A DNA stretch of 64,000 nt from Acidiphilium rubrum (GCF_900156265.1 NZ_FTNE01000001.1:272327-336326), one strand, 5' to 3'. Shown: positions 43,229-52,344, numbered from the stretch's first letter. Notes: generated from the sequence alone by a model not told the origin. Numbers and translations are program-made.

Positions 43229-43746
43229 TCACGTTGCGCCGCGCCGCGCTGATCGTGCTGGCCGCAGCGCTCGCCTCGGTCTGCATTGCCGAAATCAGCG
43301 CGCAACCGCCGCCGCCGCCGCACCGGCCGATCGCGCTCCTGCCGCCGCACCCGGCACCGCCGCCGGGCGGTGATGCCACCGGCGCGATCACCACGATCCT
43401 GGCGCGGCCCCTGTTCCGGCCGGATCGCCGGCCGGTCGCCGTCGCGGCACGGGGCGACAGCACCTTGCCGCGCCTGTCCGGAATTCTGATCGGCCCGTCG
43501 CTGCGCCTTGCGATTTTCACCCCGGCGGCCGGGCCGACCCGGTTGGTCAAGCAGGGCGGCCGCATCGGCGCCTATCGGGTCAGCACGATCGCCGCGACCG
43601 CGGTGACGCTGACGGCACCGGGCGTGCGGCTGGTGCTGACCCCGCATTTCGCCGGCACGCCCGATGCGCCGCCGCCGTCCGCCCAGCCAGACCCACCGCT
43701 GCGGCCGCATGGTCTGCCCCTGATCCAAACGCCCGGAAGACAATAG
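43225..43746 (+). CDS. gspN: GspN/GspC-like type II secretion protein
   Basis: 173 residues: N-terminal membrane segment (AALIVLAAALASVCIAEI), a Pro-rich stretch at ~27-48, then a small beta-domain (ILARPLFRPDRRPVA, LPRLSGILIGPSLRLAIFTP, VKQGGRIGAYRVSTIAATAVTLTAPG) similar to the homology region of GspC/GspN. It probably links the inner-membrane platform to the secretin, taking the place of GspC, which is otherwise absent. Assigned by weak similarity and position between gspM and gspD. Confidence 0.65.
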   Translation: MITLRRAALIVLAAALASVCIAEISAQPPPPPHRPIALLPPHPAPPPGGDATGAITTILARPLFRPDRRPVAVAARGDSTLPRLSGILIGPSLRLAIFTPAAGPTRLVKQGGRIGAYRVSTIAATAVTLTAPGVRLVLTPHFAGTPDAPPPSAQPDPPLRPHGLPLIQTPGRQ

Positions 43747-46050
43747 ATGCGCCCAACGCCGCCCCACCTGACGCCGCCCCGCCGAACCCGCCTGTTGACC
43801 ACGCTGCTGCTGCCCGCTGCGATGCTGGCCGGCTGCACGCCGAAACCACAGCCCCCCGATGCGCCCATCATGGCGCAGGCGTCACCCCTGCTCGAGACAA
43901 CCAAGCTGGCACCGCCCGCGATCCCGCCTCAAAGTGGTGCGATCGTCGCCGCCCGGCCCGGGGCGGTCACCGCGAGCTACGGTTCGCAGACCCCGCTGCC
44001 GGGCGCCGGCACGCCGCCGCCGGGGGTGGCGGGCGGCGCGGTCTCGCTCGATTTCGCCGATACCGACATCCGCGCCGTGGTCGCGCAGATCCTCGGCAGC
44101 ATCCTGCACGTGACGTACACGATCGACCCGGCGGTGCACGGCAAAGCGACGCTGCATACCGCTTATCCGCTACCAATGGCCGATCTGATCCCGACGTTGC
44201 AGACCCTGCTCGGGCAGAACCAGGCCGAACTGGTCGAAAGCCACGGCATCTATCGCGTCATCCCGGTGGCGGCCGCCGGGCCGGCGATGGCCGGGAGCGA
44301 TGCGCTGGCCGGGGCGACGGTGGTGCCCTTGCGTTATGTCGATGCCGCGCATCTGGCCGCCGTGCTGCAACCCTATGTCGGCAAGGGCGGCCGGGTGGTC
44401 GCCGCACCGGGGCGCAACGCCCTGATCGTCGATGGCGATCCCCAGACGCGCGACACGCTGATCCAGCTGATTTCGGCGTTCGATGTCGATGCGCTGGCCG
44501 GCCAATCCTACATCCTGTTTCCCGCCGGCGGCGGCGGCGCGAAGGATTTCGCCACCGCCTTCACCGCCGCCCTGCACGCCGGCAAAAATACCGGATCGAT
44601 CCAGGTGGTGCCGCTCGAGCGGATCGGCGCGGTCATGGTGATCGCGCCCAGCCTCGCCCAGATCGTCCAGGCCAACCGGGTCTACACCGTGCTCTCGCAC
44701 CAGGACGCGGCGACGCGACGCGTCTGGCACGTCTATTATCTGCACAACAGCAGCGCCGAGGCGGTCGCGCATGTGTTGCAGGAAGCCTTCACCCCGAACG
44801 ACGTGACGGCGCAATCGAGCGGCAACGAGGGCCAGACCGCGCCCGGCATCACCGCGCAGACCCTGTCCGGCATGCCGGGGGCCAATGCCAGCGCGACCGG
44901 CGGCGCCACCTCGCCGCTGGGCACCACGGCGGGCGGCATCAGCGTCGGCGGTGCGGGCGGCGCCAATGCGGGCAGCAGTCCCGGTGGTGGCCTGGGCAGC
45001 GCGCCGGCGGCACCGACGCCAGCCTCCGACAATCCCCTGCTCGGGCCGCTGAGCGGCGGTTCGCTTGGGGGTGCCGGCAACGGCGCGACCGGCGATGGCA
45101 CGCGCATCATCGCGGCACCGCAGCAGAACGCCGTGCTGGTCTACGCGACCGAGGCGACCGATGCGACGATCCACGCCATGCTGCGCAAGATCGACATCGA
45201 ACCGCTCGAAGTCGAGATCGACGCCACCATTGCCGAGGTCGATCTGACCGGCGCGCTGCAATACGGCACCCAGTTCTTTTTCAAGTCGGGCGGCATCAAC
45301 GGCGTGCTCAGCCAGGGCACGACATCGAGCCTGGTGCATAATTTCCCCGGCTTCGTGCTGTCGGGCTATGGCGCGGATGCCGCACCGCTCGCGATCTCGG
45401 CGCTGCAATCGGTCACCAAGGTCAGAATCCTGTCCTCGCCGCAGTTGATGGTACAGAACGACCGCACCGCCAATCTGCTGGTCGGCAATCTGGTGCCCTA
45501 TCTGTCGCAGACCTCGCAAAGCACCATCACCACCGGCGCGCCGGTGATCAACTCGATCAACTACCAGGAAACCGGCGTGATCCTGCAAATCACGCCGCGC
45601 ATTTCCAACGACGGGCTGGTGGCGCTCACAATCTCCCAGCAGGTCAGCGGCGTCGCACCGACCGTGACGACGCAGGGGATCAACTCGCCCACCTTCTCCG
45701 AGCGCTCGGTCTCCTCAAGCGTGGTGGTACACGACGGCCAGACCATCGGCCTCGCCGGCCTGATCAGCGACAATGATCAGCGCCAGAATTCCGGCGTGCC
45801 GTTCCTCAAGGACGTGCCGGTGCTCGGCGCGCTGTTCGCCAGCCAGAACAACACCCGTACCCGTGAGGAATTGCTGGTGCTGATCACCCCGCACGTCGTG
45901 CACAACCAGACCGATGCCGCGTCATTGACCGCCGACCTGCGCCAGGAACTGCCCGGCCCCGCGGCGGTGCCGGCCGAGCTGAACGTGCTGCCCGCGGATG
46001 GCTCGTCCGACCCCAACGCGAGGCTACGGGCGAGGCTCGGCCTGCATTGA
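43747..46050 (+). CDS. gspD: Type II secretion outer-membrane secretin GspD
   Basis: A 767-residue secretin. It is a lipoprotein by lipobox LAGC (Cys30), so it may reach the outer membrane without a pilotin. N0 domain ~98-170 (VSLDFADTDIRAVVAQILG), then N1-N3 repeats. A Gly/Ala/Ser-rich insert spans ~375-460. The secretin domain lies at ~480-735 (VEIDATIAEVDLTGALQYG, KVRILSSPQLMVQNDRTANLLVGN, and the VGLAGLISD-like DGQTIGLAGLISDNDQ), ending with LLVLITPHVV. It follows gspN without a gap and overlaps gspK by 4 bp (TTGA). Confidence 0.93.
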   Translation: MRPTPPHLTPPRRTRLLTTLLLPAAMLAGCTPKPQPPDAPIMAQASPLLETTKLAPPAIPPQSGAIVAARPGAVTASYGSQTPLPGAGTPPPGVAGGAVSLDFADTDIRAVVAQILGSILHVTYTIDPAVHGKATLHTAYPLPMADLIPTLQTLLGQNQAELVESHGIYRVIPVAAAGPAMAGSDALAGATVVPLRYVDAAHLAAVLQPYVGKGGRVVAAPGRNALIVDGDPQTRDTLIQLISAFDVDALAGQSYILFPAGGGGAKDFATAFTAALHAGKNTGSIQVVPLERIGAVMVIAPSLAQIVQANRVYTVLSHQDAATRRVWHVYYLHNSSAEAVAHVLQEAFTPNDVTAQSSGNEGQTAPGITAQTLSGMPGANASATGGATSPLGTTAGGISVGGAGGANAGSSPGGGLGSAPAAPTPASDNPLLGPLSGGSLGGAGNGATGDGTRIIAAPQQNAVLVYATEATDATIHAMLRKIDIEPLEVEIDATIAEVDLTGALQYGTQFFFKSGGINGVLSQGTTSSLVHNFPGFVLSGYGADAAPLAISALQSVTKVRILSSPQLMVQNDRTANLLVGNLVPYLSQTSQSTITTGAPVINSINYQETGVILQITPRISNDGLVALTISQQVSGVAPTVTTQGINSPTFSERSVSSSVVVHDGQTIGLAGLISDNDQRQNSGVPFLKDVPVLGALFASQNNTRTREELLVLITPHVVHNQTDAASLTADLRQELPGPAAVPAELNVLPADGSSDPNARLRARLGLH

Positions 46051-46850
46051 GCCGGTCCGGATCGGCCCAGGAACGGGATCGGGGCTTTGCTCTGCTGATC
46101 GTGCTGTTCGTGCTGGTGCTGCTGGGGTTTCTCATCACCCAGTTTCTCGGCGCGGCGCGGATGCAGTTGACGATCGCGGGCAATCTGCGGAGCGCGGCCA
46201 TGGCCGATGCCGCGGCGGATGGCGGCATTGCCCGCGCCATCGTGGCACTCTCGGATGGCGAGGCGCTCACCACCACGCGAATCGGCGCCAGCACAATCCG
46301 CCTCGCGGCGCACAGCATCGCCGGGCGGATCAACCCGAACGTGGCACCACCTGTGCTGCTGGCAGCCCTGCTGCGCGTGGCGGGCGCCGCACCGGCGCAG
46401 GCGCAGAGCATCGCGGACGCGATCGTCGCGTGGCGCAGCCCCGCCGCATCCCCCACCGCGCAAGCGGCGCTCGATGCCGCCTATCGCGCGGCAGGCCATG
46501 CGGGTGGCCCCGATGGCGAGGGCTTTGCCGCGATCGGCGATCTCGCCGGGGTAATGGGCATGACGCCGGCGCTGTTCACCGCGATCGCGCCGCATCTCTC
46601 GCGATTCGCGCCACCGCTGCCGGTCGCCGCCGCGGCCGATCCGGTGGTGCAGGCCGCACTCCGCCTCGCCGGCACGATCGACCTGCCGGGCGGTGCGGTG
46701 GAAGGGCCGCGGATCGTCGAGATCGCCGCGGTCGCATCAGGCCCCGGCCGCGCGCGCGCGGCACGCTGCGCCGTGGTCCGGCTGAGCCCGTCGAATATCG
46801 AGACGCCCTACCGCATCCTGCGCTGGCGCCCGCACGCCTGCGGCCAATGA
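46047..46850 (+). CDS. gspK: Type II secretion minor pseudopilin GspK
   Basis: 267 residues: leader MSRSGSAQERDRG then FALLIVLFVLVLLGFLITQFLG. As in known GspK proteins, the Glu+5 of other pseudopilins is missing. A large alpha-helical domain follows (GRINPNVAPPVLLAALLRVAG, ADAIVAWRSP), typical of the tip subunit. The likely start is TTG 46047, overlapping the gspD stop. It ends the gsp operon. Confidence 0.83.
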   Translation: MSRSGSAQERDRGFALLIVLFVLVLLGFLITQFLGAARMQLTIAGNLRSAAMADAAADGGIARAIVALSDGEALTTTRIGASTIRLAAHSIAGRINPNVAPPVLLAALLRVAGAAPAQAQSIADAIVAWRSPAASPTAQAALDAAYRAAGHAGGPDGEGFAAIGDLAGVMGMTPALFTAIAPHLSRFAPPLPVAAAADPVVQAALRLAGTIDLPGGAVEGPRIVEIAAVASGPGRARAARCAVVRLSPSNIETPYRILRWRPHACGQ

Positions 46851-46905
46851 CGTCCGATGTAGCGTTAAAAAATCATCACGAGCCCTCCGCGCGCCGGCGC
46901 TGCAA

Positions 46906-46940
46906 ATGACATGGAACTATCATGCACAAACGGTTAAAAT
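46906..46940 (+). promoter_or_regulatory. Candidate PhoB-dependent promoter before the second phosphoesterase gene
   Basis: ATGACAT (46906-46912), GGAA, CTATCAT (46917-46923): two 7-mers 11 bases apart matching the PhoB half-site CTGTCAT at 5/7 and 6/7. TAAAAT (46935-46940) follows after 11 bases, the distance expected between a Pho box and a -10 element. The ATG is 38 bp further on. All parts fit a phosphate-starvation promoter. Confidence 0.65.
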
Positions 46941-46978
46941 TTGATTATCCGGGTATCATAAACAACCCGGAGATAACC

Positions 46979-49009
46979 ATGAGACGTGCCATCCTGATGG
47001 CATGCTCGGCGCTTTGCGCGCTGAGCATCACCAGCCAACCCATTCTCGCCGCCGCGACGCCGGTTTCCGCCATGGTGGTTGCCCAGCCCGATGCGACCGG
47101 CGTGGTCAAATCGATGATGGCCAAACAGCCGCATCTGAACCTGTCCGACGCGCAGATGATCCAGCTGGTCAAAAAGAAGATCAAATATGTCTTCGTGATC
47201 TACCAGGAAAACCGTTCGTTCGATTCCTATTTCGGCACGTTCCCGGGTGCCGACGGCATCTATTCGAAGCCGGCGTCGAAGACCCCCGGCTTCTACCAGG
47301 AACTCATCACCCCGACCGGCCAGCACACCACCATCGCGCCGTTCCGCATCGGGCCGAAGCAATACGCCTGGGACACCGATGATATCGACCACTCGCACGC
47401 CCGCATCGTGGCCAAGGAAGACGTGGTCAACGGCAAGCCGCGGATGGATAAATTCGCGATCACCGAAGAGCTGAAATACTCACCGACCGGCAATCCCTCC
47501 CTCAAGGCCGAGCAATATGGCGAACTCGCCATGGCGCATGAGGATTGCGACACCATCCCGTTCCTCTGGCAATACGCGTCGCGCTTCGTGCTGTTCGATC
47601 ATGTGTTCCAGAACATCACCGGCCCCTCCACGCCAGGCAATCTGTCGATCTTCGCTGCCCAGACCGGCCTGACCCAATGGGCGCTGCATCCTTCCGAAGC
47701 CTTCGTCTCGCCGAACGGCACGCCGTTCGCTGGCAACGCCCCATCGGTGACCAACAAGGCGGGTGCGACCATCAGCGAGGCCGGCTCCGGCGAACCGGTC
47801 ATGGACGATGATGACCCCTTCTGGGGCTCACCGCTCGATCCGGCGGCCAGCACCAGCGGCGCGATGCCGGTCAACCCCGGCGATTTTTCCGGCCCGAACG
47901 GCGCCAATTATGGCGTGCAGATCAACCAGACCTACGCGACCTTGGCGCTCACCACCGCGGGCCGCGATGTCAAAACCTTCACCGATCAGGACGATGCCCC
48001 CGGCACCGACCTCGCCGACGTGCAGCAGGACATCGGCTACCTCGCCGCGCATGGCCAGAAGCCGGTGAACTGGGGCTGGTACGAGGAAGGCTACGACCAC
48101 GAACCGACCGACCCGGCCAATCCGGTCGATGCCAACGGCGTTCATGCCTCCTACATCACCCATCACAACGGTCCGCAGTATTTCGGCTATGTTTCGAACA
48201 ATCCGGCCGAGCGGAACAATCTGCACGGGCTGAACGATCTGTATACCGCGATCAGCACCGGCGGCCTGCCCAGCAAGGGCGGGGTGTTCTATGTCAAGGG
48301 CGGCTATCAGAACATCATGGGCCTCAAGGTCGACAACCCCAACGCCAAGGCGCAGGCCAACTTCGTGGGCGATGACGATCATCCGGCCTATTCCGATGCC
48401 CAGATCAGCGAGGCGATGGTCGCCAAGACCGTCAATGCGATCGCGAAAAGCCCCTATTGGAAACATTCCGCGATCATCATCACCTGGGATGATTCTGAAG
48501 GCGATTACGACCACGTGCCGCCGCCGATCGTGGCCGATGGTCCGGATCACGTGGTGTTCGACGAAGGCCCGCGCGTGCCGTTGCTGGTCATCTCGCCCTA
48601 TGCCCGCGTCCATGCGATTTCGCATGAAATGGGCAGCCAATCCTCGGTGGTGAAATTCGTCGACGAGGTGTTCGGCCTCACACCGCTCGCCCTGCTGCCG
48701 GATGAACTCAAGGGCCGCAAACTGGGCCAGCAGGAATTCGGCCAGCCGAACATCGGCCCGGGCGACGCGCTGACGCCCGATGTCGGCGACCTGATGTCCG
48801 CCTTCGATCCGCACCGTCTGAAGGGCCAGATCGCCCCGCTGCCGCCGAGCTACGCGATCATCCCGACCAAAACCATCATGCACCTGCCGCAGGATAACGG
48901 GCTTGGCTGCGATGCCGATGGCATCGTACCGACCGATATCGCCAAAGGGATCAAAAACAACATCCCGCGCGATTTCAACCCGCTGCCCTCGACCAACCCT
49001 TCAACCTGA
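46979..49009 (+). CDS. Secreted phosphoesterase (acid phosphatase / phospholipase C family, PF04185-like)
   Basis: A 676-residue exported enzyme cleaving phosphate esters. A signal peptide ends near 24-30 (LCALSITSQPILAAA). The catalytic region opens with KYVFVIYQENRSFDSYFGTFPGADG, the family signature with the metal-binding Glu-Asn. It continues with NITGPSTPGNLSIFAAQTG, and ends in SAIIITWDDSEGDYDHVPPP, whose Asp/His residues bind metal. I start at ATG 46979, with CGGAGA 7 bases before, not 19 codons upstream where the Pho box lies. It follows gspK by 128 bp and is a prime candidate for type II export. Phospholipase C versus phosphomonoesterase cannot be told. Confidence 0.88.
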   Translation: MRRAILMACSALCALSITSQPILAAATPVSAMVVAQPDATGVVKSMMAKQPHLNLSDAQMIQLVKKKIKYVFVIYQENRSFDSYFGTFPGADGIYSKPASKTPGFYQELITPTGQHTTIAPFRIGPKQYAWDTDDIDHSHARIVAKEDVVNGKPRMDKFAITEELKYSPTGNPSLKAEQYGELAMAHEDCDTIPFLWQYASRFVLFDHVFQNITGPSTPGNLSIFAAQTGLTQWALHPSEAFVSPNGTPFAGNAPSVTNKAGATISEAGSGEPVMDDDDPFWGSPLDPAASTSGAMPVNPGDFSGPNGANYGVQINQTYATLALTTAGRDVKTFTDQDDAPGTDLADVQQDIGYLAAHGQKPVNWGWYEEGYDHEPTDPANPVDANGVHASYITHHNGPQYFGYVSNNPAERNNLHGLNDLYTAISTGGLPSKGGVFYVKGGYQNIMGLKVDNPNAKAQANFVGDDDHPAYSDAQISEAMVAKTVNAIAKSPYWKHSAIIITWDDSEGDYDHVPPPIVADGPDHVVFDEGPRVPLLVISPYARVHAISHEMGSQSSVVKFVDEVFGLTPLALLPDELKGRKLGQQEFGQPNIGPGDALTPDVGDLMSAFDPHRLKGQIAPLPPSYAIIPTKTIMHLPQDNGLGCDADGIVPTDIAKGIKNNIPRDFNPLPSTNPST

Positions 49010-49043
49010 ACCGCCCCATTTCAGAGGCCTATATTTGACAGGA

Positions 49044-49078
49044 ACGCCAGCATGCAGCCGCATGCTGGCGTATTTTTT
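49044..49078 (+). terminator. Strong intrinsic terminator after the phosphoesterase gene
   Basis: ACGCCAGCATGC (49044-49055), loop AGCC, GCATGCTGGCGT (49060-49071): a perfect 12-bp stem followed by ATTTTTTC. It separates the phosphoesterase from the TonB-dependent receptor, whose ATG lies 25 bp beyond; the receptor is therefore either expressed by read-through or from a promoter inside this short gap. Confidence 0.9.
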
Positions 49079-49102
49079 CGGCCCCAACTGTCGAGGACGA
49101 CC

Positions 49103-51448
49103 ATGCGCCTGCACCCCGGATTTGTCGCACTATTGCTCGTTGCAACCTCGGCCCGCGCCATCGCGCAGGCCGTCCCCGTCAATGCCGGCACCGTCTCGGC
49201 CGCATCCGGCGAAACCACGACAGATGCCGCGGCGCGCACCAAAAACTTCAAATCCGGCCAGGCGGTGCGCGTGCTCGACCGCGCGCTGCTCGACGCCGCC
49301 GGCCCGGTCGGCGGTGCCGCCCAGGCGCTCACCTATGCCCCCGGCGTCGCGATCAATTCCTACTCCACCAGCGGTGCGGGCAAGAGCATCATCACCATCA
49401 ACGGGGTCAACCAGGGCTGGTCCGGCCTGAACGGCAACGCCCAGGACGGCGCGGTGGGCGTAACCTTCGATGGCATCCCGATCGCCGATCCCGTCACCGG
49501 CCTGTGGCAGGCACCGACCATCCCCTTCCTCGCGATGATCGGCTCGACCAGCGTGGCCTATGGCCCCGGCAACCCCGATCAACGCTGGTACGACAGCCTC
49601 GCCGGCACGGTCGGCTTCAACCCGTTGCAGCCGACCGCCAAACCCGGCGGCGACATCGCCATGACCTACGGCAGTTTCAACCAGAAATCCGTCACCTTCG
49701 ATGCCCGCACCGGCCTGTACGATGGCTGGTCGAGCATCCTCGCCGGCGGCTTCGGCGATGGCAATTCCTATCGCCAGGGTGGTGGTTTCAACAACCCCGA
49801 CAGCGATTACGCCCTGTTCCTCAAAACCCGCCATGAATTCAGCAACGGCGCTATCAGCTTCGGCGCCTACGATGCCCGCAGCGAGGCGTTCCGCCCCACC
49901 TACATTCCGCAATCGGCCAATCCCGCCATCACCATCAACGGCCTGAACGCGCAGGGCCAGCCCAACCCCGGCCCGCTCTACAGCCAGGCGACATCGGGCT
50001 TCTACGGCTCGCCACCGTTCGCGACCTACGACAAGAACGATTCCAACGCGATGGTCCTGCTCTACGCCAAGCAGACGCTCGATCTCGGCGGCGGCACCAC
50101 CCTGCATAACCAGGCCTGGTACATGCACATCAAGCGCACCCACTCGCGCATCACCGATAACTGGACCCAGGGGCCCACGCAGGATCGCCTGCTGCAACCC
50201 CACACCAACACGATCGGCGACAAGCTCTGGTTCACCCATGATTTCGGCTGGAACACACTGACCGTCGGCGCCTACGCGCTACACAGCTACTATAACAACA
50301 AAGCCAATTTCTATAACCCCGCGGATGGCGGCGGCCCCGACGTCATCAACCCCGGCGGCACCGCGCGCGATGGTGCCTTCACCCTCGATAACCAGGCGGC
50401 CTTCATCCAGGACGATCTGAAACCGCTGCTCGGCCTCACCATCACGCCGGGCTTGCGATTCTCGCGCTACCGCCTGGCATTTCATCAGGATATCGCTTCG
50501 GGCTTCCTGTTCGCACCGGGGGCGGCGGGCAATTTCACCGCGCAGGACGTCTTGCCGGCCCAGGCCGAAATCCGCGGCGGCGTCGAACCCTCGCTCGCCG
50601 CCAATTATCGCCCGGTCCCCTGGCTCGCGCTGTACGCAAGCTATGCGCAAGCCCTGAAATCACCCGAAGTCGGCGGCGGCGGCGGCCTGTTCCAGCAAAT
50701 CGCCGGGGCCGACTACCGGCTCGAGCGCGGCCAGTACACCCAGGCCGGCATCAAGCTCGATATCAGCCACGCCGGCCCGCTCGGCAGCCTGCGTGCCGGC
50801 GTCGGGCTCTATCATCTGCGTTACGGCAGCCAGACCATCCCGATCACGCTGAACAACGCGAGCGAGGTCGGCATCAGCGGCACCTCGCAATATCGCGGCG
50901 TGAACCTGTATGCCGATGCGAATCCGCTCTACAATCTGCACCTGTTCGCGAACGCCAGCCTGCAAAGCGCCTATTACCAGAACTACATCGTCGAAAACGG
51001 CGGCCCGCCGGCGTCCTACAATGGCTATCCGGTCTCCTACGTGCCCGCCCGCACGATCAGCGTCGGGGCCGACTACATCGCCGCCATCGGCAACGCCACG
51101 ATCGCGCCGCGCGGCTGGATCCAGTATATCGGCCCCGAACACATCTATAACGGCATCACCACCGCGCCGGACTACCGCTCGATGCCGGGCTATCAGACGT
51201 TCAACGCCAGCCTGAAACTGACCATGCCGCTGCCCGTCGCCTCGCTGCGCGCCCGCCGGATCGCCTTTACGCTCACCGCGCTGAACATTCTCAACCGGCA
51301 CTACAACAGCTATGAATATATCTCGTCGGGCGGCTATTTCGGCACCGCCGGCCTCAACGGCATCGCACCGCAATACGCCTCGAACTATATCAATGCCTAT
51401 TCCGGCGCGCCGATGAGCATCTACGGCACCCTGTCGATCACGTTCTGA
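49103..51448 (+). CDS. TonB-dependent outer-membrane receptor
   Basis: A 781-residue outer-membrane transporter. A signal peptide ends near residue 19-20 (TSARAIAQA). The plug domain (~55-185) has AQALTYAPGVAINSYSTSGAG, IITINGVNQGWSGLNGN and VTFDGIPIADP; the 22-strand barrel follows, ending in a C-terminal Phe (SIYGTLSITF). ATG 49103 has GAGGA 5 bases before; an upstream start would begin inside the terminator stem. Substrate is not encoded visibly; placement after phosphoesterases and before phn genes suggests uptake of an organophosphorus compound or a siderophore-like metal complex (inference). Confidence 0.88.
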   Translation: MRLHPGFVALLLVATSARAIAQAVPVNAGTVSAASGETTTDAAARTKNFKSGQAVRVLDRALLDAAGPVGGAAQALTYAPGVAINSYSTSGAGKSIITINGVNQGWSGLNGNAQDGAVGVTFDGIPIADPVTGLWQAPTIPFLAMIGSTSVAYGPGNPDQRWYDSLAGTVGFNPLQPTAKPGGDIAMTYGSFNQKSVTFDARTGLYDGWSSILAGGFGDGNSYRQGGGFNNPDSDYALFLKTRHEFSNGAISFGAYDARSEAFRPTYIPQSANPAITINGLNAQGQPNPGPLYSQATSGFYGSPPFATYDKNDSNAMVLLYAKQTLDLGGGTTLHNQAWYMHIKRTHSRITDNWTQGPTQDRLLQPHTNTIGDKLWFTHDFGWNTLTVGAYALHSYYNNKANFYNPADGGGPDVINPGGTARDGAFTLDNQAAFIQDDLKPLLGLTITPGLRFSRYRLAFHQDIASGFLFAPGAAGNFTAQDVLPAQAEIRGGVEPSLAANYRPVPWLALYASYAQALKSPEVGGGGGLFQQIAGADYRLERGQYTQAGIKLDISHAGPLGSLRAGVGLYHLRYGSQTIPITLNNASEVGISGTSQYRGVNLYADANPLYNLHLFANASLQSAYYQNYIVENGGPPASYNGYPVSYVPARTISVGADYIAAIGNATIAPRGWIQYIGPEHIYNGITTAPDYRSMPGYQTFNASLKLTMPLPVASLRARRIAFTLTALNILNRHYNSYEYISSGGYFGTAGLNGIAPQYASNYINAYSGAPMSIYGTLSITF

Positions 51449-51461
51449 TCCTGCGTGAAAC

Positions 51462-51489
51462 CCGGCCGGCAGAATAATCTGCCGGCCGG
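51462..51489. terminator. Bidirectional hairpin between convergent genes
   Basis: CCGGCCGGCAGA (51462-51473), loop ATAA, TCTGCCGGCCGG (51478-51489): perfect 12-bp stem. No long T run on either side (GGTTTCAC on the minus strand), so termination may rely on stem strength alone. It lies between the receptor gene and the convergent PEP-CTERM gene. Confidence 0.7.
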
Positions 51490-51498
51490 TAAGGCGGT

Positions 51499-52041
51499 TC
51501 AGGCCGCGCGGCGCCGCGCGATCACGCCCAACCCGACCAGGGCAGTGCCGAGCAGCAGCAGGCTGCCAGGCTCAGGCACCGGCAAGGCGGCCGGCGTAAC
51601 GGTGAGCGTGCCGGACGAAGTGGTGCAGGTTCCTTTGTCAATCGAACAGGTGCGCGCCCCGAATATCACACCCGCGTCGCTGTACAGATTGACGAACTGG
51701 TTCGCGGCATCCTTGAACGAGATACCATTGGCATCGAACGGACTATAATTGTCGGCACCATTCGCAAAATTGGCAAAAAACAGATTGTCGTTGCCCTGAA
51801 ACTTATTGATCTTAACAAGAGATATAATCGCGCTGTTATCGAAACTGCCGGAAATCCCGGTCAGCCGATAACCGCCGCCCGAATACTTCACAGGCTTCAG
51901 AGCCGTCGTGAAACTGCCTGTGATGATGTTGTTCCCGAAACCGCCCTGATAACTGAAGTCATAGGTTCCCGCTGAAGCCGTCGCAACGCCCGCCACAGCG
52001 AGTGTGGCCAGCGCGATGCCGATTCGTCGAATGATCGTCAT
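51499..52041 (-). CDS. Small PEP-CTERM-anchored exported protein
   Basis: 180 residues. A signal peptide ends near 24 (TLAVAGVATASA). The body is Gly/Asn/Ser-rich and beta-like (YDFSYQGGFGNNIITGSF, NGADNYSPFDANGISFKD) with two cysteines near 130 (RTCSIDKGTC). The last 26 residues are a PEP-CTERM sorting signal: VPEPGSLLLLGTALVGLG then an Arg cluster, recognised by an exosortase in relatives. ATG 52041 is preferred, since AAGGA is 9 bases upstream; a TTG start would place this site inside the gene. No exosortase gene is in the window. The function is unknown; surface or exopolysaccharide association is known for the signal. Confidence 0.85.
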   Translation of the reverse strand: MTIIRRIGIALATLAVAGVATASAGTYDFSYQGGFGNNIITGSFTTALKPVKYSGGGYRLTGISGSFDNSAIISLVKINKFQGNDNLFFANFANGADNYSPFDANGISFKDAANQFVNLYSDAGVIFGARTCSIDKGTCTTSSGTLTVTPAALPVPEPGSLLLLGTALVGLGVIARRRAA

Positions 52042-52166
52042 GAGTTTGTTTCCTTGATCCAAAAAAATTGTTCGATGTCAGCAAATAAACCGTACTTGCG
52101 TAACATCTTGTTACAAAGCAAGTCCTGTGCCATTTTTTACAACATTGAATTCATTAAATAAAAAGA

Positions 52167-52184
52167 ATGACAGTATAATGACTG
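52167..52184 (-). promoter_or_regulatory. Candidate PhoB box upstream of the PEP-CTERM gene
   Basis: On the minus strand: CAGTCAT, TATA, CTGTCAT. Two direct 7-mers 11 bases apart match CTGTCAT at 6/7 and 7/7, the best such match seen in the window. TATTTA/TTTAAT (-10-like) follows 6-8 bases later. It lies 126 bp upstream of the PEP-CTERM ATG. Confidence 0.6.
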
Positions 52185-52326
52185 TAAAAAATTCTGACTC
52201 GCACTTCCGTGCACGTGCGCGAAACTGTCATTATCACCCCGGCTCACCCCGACTCACCCCGATCCGGCGCCGGCCCGCCCTAACCGGCCCCCGCCGATCG
52301 CCGAACGAAATTCCGAACTCGGTTTG

Positions 52327-52344
52327 AATTCATTGATCTGTCAC
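52327..52344 (+). promoter_or_regulatory. Weak Pho-box-like sequence upstream of the MFS gene
   Basis: AATTCAT, TGAT, CTGTCAC. The second half-site matches well, the first only 4/7, and no good -10 follows at the expected distance. Listed because the gene belongs to the phosphorus cluster. Confidence 0.25.

Noticed and set aside
52231..52260. Three 10-bp units ending in TCACCCC, considered as a CRISPR-like or regulator array
   Set aside because: Units are directly adjacent with no spacers and too few; at most a small tandem repeat.
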